A stretch of 31,931 nucleotides of DNA from positions 1-31,931 of the forward strand of contig DIHF01000043.1 in the NCBI GenBank assembly GCA_002420015.1, written 5' to 3'. Positions 26,104-31,931 of the stretch are shown here, piece after piece (position 1 is the stretch's first letter; each line of letters begins with the position of its first letter). Source of the stretch: Micavibrio sp. UBA5703 (GTDB taxonomy: Bacteria; Pseudomonadota; Alphaproteobacteria; Micavibrionales; Micavibrionaceae). The position numbers and the translations under genes were made by a program. The notes below the pieces were generated by a model. The model was not told the DNA's origin, made no database searches, and was given only the letters and a program-made list of their open reading frames with translations.

Positions 26104-27568
26104 CGGCGCGGGCCTTGTTGCAGCTTTCCTGATATTCGTATTCCGGGTCGCTGTCGGCGACGACGCCACCGCCAGCCTGAACATAAAGCATTTCATTTTT
26201 CACCAGCGCGGTGCGCAGCGCGATGCAGGTATCCATCTCACCGTTGCCGGACAGATATCCCACCCCGCCTGCGTAATAACTGCGGCGGCTTTTCTCAAGC
26301 TCGTCGATGATCTCCATGGCGCGGACCTTCGGCGCACCGCTGACCGTTCCGGCGGGGAATCCCGCGAACAACGCATCCAGAATGTCCATATCCTCGCGCA
26401 ACTTTCCTTCGACGTTGGAGACGATGTGCATGACATGGGAATAGCGCTCGATCGTAAATTGATCCGTAACCTTGACGCTTCCCGTTTGCGCGATACGCCC
26501 GACATCGTTGCGGCCCAGATCAAGAAGCATCAGATGCTCGGCGCGTTCTTTGGGATCGTTCAGAAGGCCTTCGGCCAGCGCCTTATCTTCCGCATCGTCT
26601 TTTCCGCGCGGGCGCGTCCCGGCGATCGGGCGGATCGTGACTTTACCGCCGCGCACCCGCACCAGAATTTCCGGGCTGGAGCCGACAAGAGAGAAATTTT
26701 TGAATGAAAGGTGAAACATGAACGGCGAAGGGTTAAGGCCGCGCAAGGATCGGTAAAGAGAAAATGATGGAAGATCAAACGGCGCGGAGAAACGCTGCGA
26801 GGGGACGACCTGAAATATCTCTCCGGCGCGGATATATTCAACGGCCTTTTTGACCATGCCATGATATTCCTCACGCGAGGTGTTGGAGGTAACCTCAAGC
26901 GGCGCGGTTAATTTCGTTTTTGCCGTGCCCTGCGAAGAATCAAGGGGCACCATGAGTTTTTTTATCATGCCTGAAAGACGCTCGCCGGCTTCGGCATAGA
27001 CGGCCTCCGCTTTTTCCTTTGAGTTTTGCGCGTGCTGATAAACCGGCGTGACAAGGCACATTCTGTTTTTTACGTTGTCGAAAATCGCCAGCACGGTTGG
27101 CCGGATCATGATGGATTCAGGAATGCGGAGGTCGTCGGGGTTCTTGTCGGGGATGCTTTCGATCTGCCGGACCATGTCGTAACCCAGATAACCGAACAGG
27201 CCGGATACCGCCATGGGCGGTACTTCGGGGTCGGTGGCATCGATACGGCAATCGGCCAGCAGGCGGCGCAGCGATTCCAGCGGTGCAGCGTTATAAAGAT
27301 CCTTGCTCCCCCAATCGTGACGGATGCGGACTTCGCCATTCACGCACTCCCATACGATATCGGGGGAAAAGCCGATGATGGAATAACGTCCGAGTGTCGC
27401 GCCGCCTTCGACGGATTCCAGAAGAAAGGAATATTCCTCTTTTCCGCAGAGTTTCATATAGGCGGAAACGGGCGTTTCAAGGTCGGCGGGAACCCACTGC
27501 CAGACGAGTTGCGTCTTTCCGCTGTTGTAATTCGCCGTAAAATCCGAAAGCGCGGGCAGGGCGGTCAT
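26048..27568 (-). CDS. trpE: Anthranilate synthase component I
   Basis: TrpE makes anthranilate from chorismate. The 506-residue protein has the tryptophan-binding LLES motif at residues 49-52, which marks an enzyme under feedback inhibition. The chorismate-binding domain (about 235-495) includes IRPIAGTRPRGKDDAEDKALAE, LDLGRNDVGR, FPAGTVSGAPKVRAMEII and GGVGYLSG. The start codon directly follows the stop of the PpiD-type gene with no spacer, indicating coupled translation. Its 3' end overlaps the deacetylase gene on the other strand. Confidence 0.98.
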   Translation of the reverse strand: MTALPALSDFTANYNSGKTQLVWQWVPADLETPVSAYMKLCGKEEYSFLLESVEGGATLGRYSIIGFSPDIVWECVNGEVRIRHDWGSKDLYNAAPLESLRRLLADCRIDATDPEVPPMAVSGLFGYLGYDMVRQIESIPDKNPDDLRIPESIMIRPTVLAIFDNVKNRMCLVTPVYQHAQNSKEKAEAVYAEAGERLSGMIKKLMVPLDSSQGTAKTKLTAPLEVTSNTSREEYHGMVKKAVEYIRAGEIFQVVPSQRFSAPFDLPSFSLYRSLRGLNPSPFMFHLSFKNFSLVGSSPEILVRVRGGKVTIRPIAGTRPRGKDDAEDKALAEGLLNDPKERAEHLMLLDLGRNDVGRIAQTGSVKVTDQFTIERYSHVMHIVSNVEGKLREDMDILDALFAGFPAGTVSGAPKVRAMEIIDELEKSRRSYYAGGVGYLSGNGEMDTCIALRTALVKNEMLYVQAGGGVVADSDPEYEYQESCNKARAVIRAAQLALDTASRQEPS

Positions 27569-29476
27569 TTATTCCGACTCTTTTGACGGGCCATACAGCT
27601 TGGCCAGCAAATCGCGGTTGACGACAACGCCATACTCTTTTTGCTTGCCGTGCATGTAGAGCATGAGTGTTTCTGTTTGCAAGCTGCGGGCCAGGTTTTC
27701 TTTCCGGGCCGCTACATCCTTTTCGTTCTTCTCGGCGGGCAGGGTTGCTTTTTCAACCTGCACGATGGCGCTGCCTTCGGATGTGTCGACGATGACGCTG
27801 CCTTTAACCGGCGCTCCGAAGATTATATTATAAGCCATAGGGCTGAAGGGCTTTTGCGGTTCGTCCTGACGCTTTATGGCGTTGAAGCTTTGGGCTGCCT
27901 TTCCTTTTTCGGCGGCAAAATCCTTCAGCGTTTTTTCGGTCGTTTCGATTTCAGCCAGGAACGCGGCCACGCGCATCCGGTTTGAAACGCGGCGCTGGTC
28001 GGTTTCCCAGCGCTTGCGGAGTTCGCCTTCGACTTCACTGAGCTGTTTGTAGGTTTTAGGCTGGATGGCATTGACCTGTACGGCCATGAATCCGCCAGTT
28101 GCGGTTTCCATGACGGGTGACGTTTCGCCCTCGGCAATCTCGTAAGCGGTTTGAAGAATAAGAACGCGGTTGTCTTCCTGCTCTTTCAGGACGTCTTTTC
28201 CGTCTTTGTCCTGCCCCATATTGTTGATGGCGGGGAGTTGCTTTGTTTCAATGTCGACCTCTTTTGCGGCTTCTTCCAGTGTTGCGCCGCCGCCCATCAG
28301 GTCGTCAAAGCTGTTGGCCATAGCGTAAAGCTGCTCGGTCAGGCGAACCTGTTTTATTTCTTCTTCCAGTTTTGCGCGAACCTCCTCAAAGGGTTTTTGA
28401 CTGGGCGCGATGAAGTCGTTTACAACAAGCACGTGCCAGCCGAGCGCGGTTTTGACAGGGCCTATTTTGTCGCCCTTTTGCGCGGCGAAGACCTTGTCGC
28501 TGATTTCAGGTAATAGGCCGTCCTTTTGAAAATCCTGTGCGGGGAGATAGGCCGTTTCGGCGCTTGTGACCTTTTTTACGGCCTCTTTCAGACTGCCTGC
28601 CGGGGCGAGGGCTTCTGAAACCGCAACAGCCTGTTCTTCGGAAGATAAAATGGCTTGCTCAACGCGGCGTTGCTCGGGTGTGCTGTAAGCGGCGATGTTC
28701 TCTTCATAGGCGGCCCGCAGATCATCTTCACTCACATCAATTGTACCCTTGAGGTTCCTGTCGTTGATGGTTATCAGCGTAACGGTTCTGGTTTCCGGGC
28801 TGGCGTAATTTTCCTTCATAACATCATACAGGGAAGCCAGTTCCGCGCCGGTGGGTTCCTTCAAATCCTTGATCTCGCTGTCGTCGAAGAAAATGACTTC
28901 GATGTCGCGGCTTTCCTTGTCAAAAGATTCGATATCGGCGGCCATGAAATCCGAAACGGCGCTGCCGCCGCTGATGATCGAGCTGCTCAGAAGGCTGTTG
29001 GACATTTCGCGGCTGACGCTATTGACGAATTCGCCCTCGGTCATGCCCTGCGACAATAAAACCTGATCGAGAACTTCCTGCGGGGTGCGGCCTTCTTCGA
29101 GCATCGGCTCAATCATGGCGCTGATTTTCTTTGCAATGTGATCCTTGGAGACATGAATGCCGAGTTTGGAAGCTGCCTGGCTGAGAAGAGCGCCTCTGAT
29201 TTCGGTATTCAGCAGTTCATCGACATAGCCCAGCTTGAAGGCTTCTTCCGGCTGCATGCCGATACGGTTTAAAGTGCGGCGTATGGTGCGGTCAAATGTA
29301 GAGATGTGGAATTTTTCGGAGCCGGCGCGGCCGATATCGCTGTGCGATATCCCGCCACGGAAAAACCCGCCGACATCCATCACCACCAGCCCCCCGGCGG
29401 CAAAGGCCAAAGAGCCGAGAAGAATATATTTCAAAATTCCCTTGGATGCGCCCTTGCGCAGTGATTGCATGGCCAT
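27569..29476 (-). CDS. ppiD: PpiD-type membrane-anchored peptidyl-prolyl isomerase (SurA_N / PPIC)
   Basis: PpiD-like foldases help newly translocated proteins fold at the periplasmic face of the inner membrane. The 635-residue protein has a short cytoplasmic N-terminus, one membrane helix (about residues 15-35), and a SurA_N-type chaperone region (about 45-190). A parvulin/PPIC domain follows (about 255-365; GLLPEISDKVFAAQKGDKIGPVKTALGWHVL), then a helical C-terminal region. The length matches PpiD (E. coli about 620). AAGGA lies 11-12 bases before the ATG. The gene leads into trpE, an arrangement seen in other Alphaproteobacteria. Confidence 0.93.
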   Translation of the reverse strand: MAMQSLRKGASKGILKYILLGSLAFAAGGLVVMDVGGFFRGGISHSDIGRAGSEKFHISTFDRTIRRTLNRIGMQPEEAFKLGYVDELLNTEIRGALLSQAASKLGIHVSKDHIAKKISAMIEPMLEEGRTPQEVLDQVLLSQGMTEGEFVNSVSREMSNSLLSSSIISGGSAVSDFMAADIESFDKESRDIEVIFFDDSEIKDLKEPTGAELASLYDVMKENYASPETRTVTLITINDRNLKGTIDVSEDDLRAAYEENIAAYSTPEQRRVEQAILSSEEQAVAVSEALAPAGSLKEAVKKVTSAETAYLPAQDFQKDGLLPEISDKVFAAQKGDKIGPVKTALGWHVLVVNDFIAPSQKPFEEVRAKLEEEIKQVRLTEQLYAMANSFDDLMGGGATLEEAAKEVDIETKQLPAINNMGQDKDGKDVLKEQEDNRVLILQTAYEIAEGETSPVMETATGGFMAVQVNAIQPKTYKQLSEVEGELRKRWETDQRRVSNRMRVAAFLAEIETTEKTLKDFAAEKGKAAQSFNAIKRQDEPQKPFSPMAYNIIFGAPVKGSVIVDTSEGSAIVQVEKATLPAEKNEKDVAARKENLARSLQTETLMLYMHGKQKEYGVVVNRDLLAKLYGPSKESE

Positions 29477-29502
29477 AAGCGGTTATATCCTTTTTCTCTT
29501 CC

Positions 29503-29550
29503 TTGTCAGGGTTGGTGCCTTGATGATAAATACCAAGGGATAATTAACAA
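29503..29550. promoter_or_regulatory. Candidate overlapping divergent promoters for tpiA (+) and ppiD (-)
   Basis: On +, TTGTCA (29503-29508) and GATAAA (29525-29530) are 16 bases apart and would serve tpiA. On -, TTGTTA (29550-29545) and TATCAT (29528-29523) are also 16 bases apart and would serve ppiD. The two -10 boxes overlap, so the promoters would compete. A small inverted repeat CCTTG-N11-CAAGG (29518-29538) covers the same spot. Pattern match only. Confidence 0.3.
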
Positions 29551-29567
29551 TGTGAACAAGGAAAACA

Positions 29568-30323
29568 ATGAAAAAGTTAATTGCCGGTAACTGGAAAATG
29601 AACGGCTCGTGGGCGGAGACGCGCAACCTGACGGAAAATATCCTCAAAGCAATAGAGGCCGAGTCGGGTCTGGCCGATAAATGCGATTTCGCCATTTTCC
29701 CCCCTTACCTGTATATCGGCGTGGCCAAAGAGGTCCTGACCGAAGCCGATTCTCCGCTGGTTTACGGGGCGCAGGATTGTGCGCTGAACGGCAACGGTGC
29801 CTATACGGGGGATGTCTCAGCGGCGATGCTGCGGGATTTTGGTTGTGAATATGTCATTTTAGGACACTCCGAGCGCCGCCAGTACCATGGTGAAACCGAT
29901 GATGTCGTTAAGAAAAAGGCGGCAATGGCGCATGCCGAAGGGCTTAAGACGATTATCTGTATCGGTGAAACGGAATCCGAGCGTGCCGCCGGACTGGAAA
30001 AGAGAGTTGTGGGTACGCAGCTTTCAGGCTCCATGCCGGAAAGCGCGACGATTATGAATACGGTTATCGCCTATGAGCCTGTCTGGGCGATCGGGACGGG
30101 GAAAACCGCCACGCCCGCTGACGTGAAGGACATGCACGGTTTTATCCGTGAAAAACTCCAAGAACGCATTGAAATAGCCAAAAACATGCGAATTTTGTAC
30201 GGCGGCTCGATGAAGCCGGGGAACGCGGCGGAGCTTCTGGCCACGCCCAATGTCGATGGCGGTCTGATCGGCGGCGCGAGCCTCGATGCCGGACAGTTTT
30301 TAGCTATTGCGAAAGCAGCCTAA
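29568..30323 (+). CDS. tpiA: Triosephosphate isomerase
   Basis: TpiA interconverts dihydroxyacetone phosphate and glyceraldehyde 3-phosphate. The 251-residue TIM barrel is complete: GNWKMNG at residues 7-13 with the catalytic Lys, ILGHSERRQ with the catalytic His, AYEPVWAIGTGKTAT with the catalytic Glu and the flexible loop, and the YGGSMKPGNAAEL phosphate-binding motif. AAGGA precedes ATG 29568. secG normally follows; here an inverted-repeat element begins 11 bases after the stop. Confidence 0.98.
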   Translation: MKKLIAGNWKMNGSWAETRNLTENILKAIEAESGLADKCDFAIFPPYLYIGVAKEVLTEADSPLVYGAQDCALNGNGAYTGDVSAAMLRDFGCEYVILGHSERRQYHGETDDVVKKKAAMAHAEGLKTIICIGETESERAAGLEKRVVGTQLSGSMPESATIMNTVIAYEPVWAIGTGKTATPADVKDMHGFIREKLQERIEIAKNMRILYGGSMKPGNAAELLATPNVDGGLIGGASLDAGQFLAIAKAA

Positions 30324-30334
30324 AAGGATATTGA

Positions 30335-30787
30335 ACCACGGATAAACACGAATGCACGCGGATGAAAACGGAAATATCGTTGTCCCAAGCAAGCTTGTTT
30401 TAGAGAAAGAGACACATGCTGTCATTGGCTGCGCCATGGATATTCTTAATGAAATCGGTCATGGGTTTTTTGAAAAAGTCTATGAAAATGCACTGATCGT
30501 TGGTTTTAAGAAAAAAGATATTCCATATAAGCAACAAAGCCGCTATAGCATACGATATCAAGGCGAAACGGTTGGAGAATATATCCCGGATATAATCGCT
30601 TACGATCAGATAGTTGTTGAAATTAAAACTATTGATCGTATAACTCCTCATGAGGAAGGACAGGTTTTGAATTATTTAAAGGTCTGCAATTTGAGACTTG
30701 GCCTGATTTTGAATTTTAAAAATGCACGGCTCGAATGGAAACGTATCATCTTGTAGTAATCCGCGTTTATTCGTGTGAATCCGTGGT
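30335..30787. mobile_element. Inverted-repeat element carrying the GxxExxY gene (element 2)
   Basis: Arms 30335-30363 and 30759-30787, 29 bases each, are inverted copies with 25 of 29 positions matching. Their outer ends are ACCACGGAT and ATCCGTGGT. Each arm contains repeated CACG-type units of 8-10 bases. They enclose one gene, the GxxExxY protein, whose ATG (30352) lies inside the left arm. The 453-bp span is nearly the same as that of the element at 2714-3171 (458 bp). No target-site duplication and no transposase are evident; mobility is inferred. Confidence 0.7.
30352..30756 (+). CDS. GxxExxY protein (small PD-(D/E)XK nuclease-like family)
   Basis: This 134-residue protein belongs to the GxxExxY family (TIGR04256 / PDDEXK_3, PF13366). 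The naming motif is GFFEKVY at residues 38-44. The PD-(D/E)XK-like core shows PD at 79-80 and EIK at 90-92, so the putative nuclease residues are intact. The substrate and role of the family are unknown. The N-terminus MHADENG is encoded by the inverted-repeat arm and is probably not part of the fold, which begins near KETHAVIGCAMDI (19-31). The gene is clearly richer in A+T than tpiA and secG. It looks like recent cargo. Confidence 0.92.
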   Translation: MHADENGNIVVPSKLVLEKETHAVIGCAMDILNEIGHGFFEKVYENALIVGFKKKDIPYKQQSRYSIRYQGETVGEYIPDIIAYDQIVVEIKTIDRITPHEEGQVLNYLKVCNLRLGLILNFKNARLEWKRIIL

Positions 30788-30817
30788 TTGTAATTAAAAC
30801 TGGTTATAAAGTAGAAA

Positions 30818-31255
30818 ATGGAATCTGTTATTCTCGTCATTCACCTGTTTCTAGCCCTTGCGATTATCGGGTTGGTTCTGCTTCAGCGCTCCGAAGGCGG
30901 TGGCCTTGGGATCGGCGGGGGCGGCATGGGTGGATTTGCTTCGGCCAGAGGGGCGGCCAACGTGCTTTCGCGGGCAACCGGTATTTGTGCTTTCGCCTTC
31001 TTCGGGACAAGCCTTTTGCTGGGCGTTCTGGCTGGCACGCACAGCCGCGAGCGTCAGGGTATCCTTGAAGGCATGGAGAAGAAAGCCGCTATCGAAGCGC
31101 CTGTTGCCGATACGGAAGCAGGAGCGAAGGATGAAAAGAAAGCGGATGAAAAACCCGCGGCTACTGAAGAAAAATCAAGTGAGCCTGCTGGCGAAGAAAT
31201 AAAGGTCAAGAAGGACGGTTCGATTACTATCCCGTCCGCGCCCATAGCGGAGTAA
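30818..31255 (+). CDS. secG: Preprotein translocase subunit SecG
   Basis: SecG is the small accessory subunit of the SecYEG channel. The 145-residue protein has two membrane helices (about residues 3-20 and 50-69). Between them is the Gly-rich cytoplasmic loop (VLLQRSEGGGLGIGGGGMGG), which is the family hallmark. A charged, Lys/Glu/Ala-rich C-terminal tail of about 70 residues follows, longer than in E. coli SecG (110 residues), but such tails are usual in Alphaproteobacteria. The GxxExxY element ends 30 bases before ATG 30818, and the start has only a weak Shine-Dalgarno sequence. Confidence 0.94.
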   Translation: MESVILVIHLFLALAIIGLVLLQRSEGGGLGIGGGGMGGFASARGAANVLSRATGICAFAFFGTSLLLGVLAGTHSRERQGILEGMEKKAAIEAPVADTEAGAKDEKKADEKPAATEEKSSEPAGEEIKVKKDGSITIPSAPIAE

Positions 31256-31267
31256 GGGTTAGTGTTT

Positions 31268-31340
31268 AGTTGTTTGGTGATTTAGTGATTTGGTAAAACA
31301 GATAGACTGCTCAACCAAATCACTAAATAACCAAATCACC
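31268..31340. repeat. Empty palindromic element between secG and pyrG (element 4)
   Basis: Arms 31268-31294 and 31314-31340, 27 bases each, match at 23 of 27 positions as inverted copies around a 19-base loop. The left arm is a tandem array of 8-base units (GTTTGGTG, ATTTAGTG, ATTTGGTA). It has no ORF. It ends 13 bases before the pyrG ATG, the same distance as the element before comEC. It has no T-run after the stem, so it is not a standard terminator. Confidence 0.75.
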
Positions 31341-31353
31341 TGTAACTGGAAGC

Positions 31354-31931
31354 ATGACACGATATATTTTTATTACAGGCGGGGTCGTTTCCTCATTGGG
31401 GAAGGGACTAGGCTCCGCTGCGCTTGGGGCGTTGTTGCAGGCGCGGGGCTACAGGGTTCGCCTTTGCAAGCTCGATCCGTATCTGAACGTCGATCCCGGC
31501 ACCATGAGCCCGTTCCAGCACGGCGAGGTCTTCGTCACCGATGACGGAGCCGAGGCGGATCTCGATCTTGGCCATTATGAGCGCTTTACGGGCGTTCCGG
31601 CGCGGGCGACCGACAACACGACGACCGGGCGCATCTATACCAGCGTTTTGCAAAAAGAGCGCCGCGGGGATTATCTCGGCGCGACGATCCAGGTCATTCC
31701 GCACATCACGAACGAGATCAAAAGTTTCATCAAGGAAAAGGAAGGCACGGCGGATTTTGTTCTTTGCGAGATCGGCGGCACCGTGGGCGACATCGAATCC
31801 CTGCCGTTCCTTGAGGCCATCCGCCAGTTCAGTAACGAAATCGGGACGGACAGGGCTTTGTTCATTCATGTAACGCTGCTGCCTTATATCCCGGCGGCGG
31901 GCGAGTTGAAAACCAAGCCGACCCAGCACTC
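31354..31931 (+). CDS. pyrG: CTP synthase, N-terminal part (3' end outside window)
   Basis: PyrG makes CTP from UTP with glutamine-derived ammonia. The first 192 residues are visible, all within the synthetase domain: FITGGVVSSLGKGLGSAALG (nucleotide-binding loop), KLDPYLNVDPGTMSPFQHGE, DDGAEADLDLGHYERF and CEIGGTVGDIESLPFLEA. The frame is open to the end of the window. GGAAG lies four bases before ATG 31354. secG-pyrG is a conserved alphaproteobacterial pair; here a hairpin element lies between them. Confidence 0.97.
   Translation, partial: MTRYIFITGGVVSSLGKGLGSAALGALLQARGYRVRLCKLDPYLNVDPGTMSPFQHGEVFVTDDGAEADLDLGHYERFTGVPARATDNTTTGRIYTSVLQKERRGDYLGATIQVIPHITNEIKSFIKEKEGTADFVLCEIGGTVGDIESLPFLEAIRQFSNEIGTDRALFIHVTLLPYIPAAGELKTKPTQH

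Noticed and set aside
28655..29059. 134-residue plus-strand frame inside the ppiD gene
   Set aside because: Antisense shadow of the SurA_N-type region, with no start signal and no known family.
29518..29538. CCTTG-N11-CAAGG between ppiD and tpiA as a relative of the CAAGGG-N11-CCCTTG repeat near trpG
   Set aside because: The arms are only five bases, the half-sites are in opposite order and the spacers share no sequence; chance similarity is likely.
31268..31340. Rho-independent terminator after secG
   Set aside because: The stem is A+T-rich and has no run of T after it; the paired arms fit the element pattern better than a terminator.

Overview
The window is a stretch of alphaproteobacterial chromosome of moderate G+C content. 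It carries the conserved macrosynteny block that runs rpsB-tsf-pyrH-frr-uppS-cdsA-dxr-rseP-bamA-skp-lpxD-fabZ-lpxA-lpxI-lpxB, then gltA, gltX, comEC, lexA, trpC/D/G/E, a PpiD-type foldase, tpiA, secG and pyrG. LpxI instead of LpxH, an alphaproteobacterial SOS box (GTTC-N7-GTTC) and the gene order itself support this class. A Rhodospirillales- or Micavibrio-like lineage is my guess, not something the sequence proves. Both ends are cut: rpsB lacks its 5' part and pyrG its 3' part.

Layout. Positions 1-16115 (+ strand) form one long, tightly packed run. It starts with translation and UMP kinase (rpsB, tsf, pyrH, frr), continues with isoprenoid and phospholipid precursors (uppS, cdsA, dxr), then two tandem site-2 proteases (rseP twice), outer-membrane assembly (bamA, skp), and lipid A synthesis (lpxD, fabZ, lpxA, lpxI, lpxB). 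Positions 15964-18950 (- strand) hold gltA and gltX. comEC is on + (19058-21190). On - follow a 135-aa orphan, lexA, and trpC-trpD-trpG with 4-base overlaps. A divergent polysaccharide deacetylase gene on + (24871-26103) separates trpG from trpE. trpE starts directly after the ppiD stop (- strand). tpiA, a GxxExxY gene, secG and partial pyrG close the window on +. No intergenic stretch exceeds 300 bases; the longest is 284 bases between gltX and gltA. I saw no tRNA, rRNA, CRISPR array or transposase gene.

The most interesting signal lies between the core genes. Four unrelated-looking palindromic elements share one architecture. Each has long imperfect inverted arms, and each arm is built from short tandem units of about 7-10 bases. 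Each ends just before, or inside, the 5' end of a core gene. Two carry a single small ORF and are almost the same size: a four-helix-bundle (23S rRNA intervening-sequence family) gene at 2714-3171, 458 bp, and a GxxExxY PD-(D/E)XK gene at 30335-30787, 453 bp. Two are empty hairpins, at 18983-19044 and 31268-31340. The first appears to have supplied the start codon, ribosome binding site and residues 5-17 of uppS. A fifth, longer palindrome of a different kind lies between gltX and gltA. I propose that the four are a class of tiny ORF-bearing and ORF-less insertion elements, possibly acting at the RNA level.
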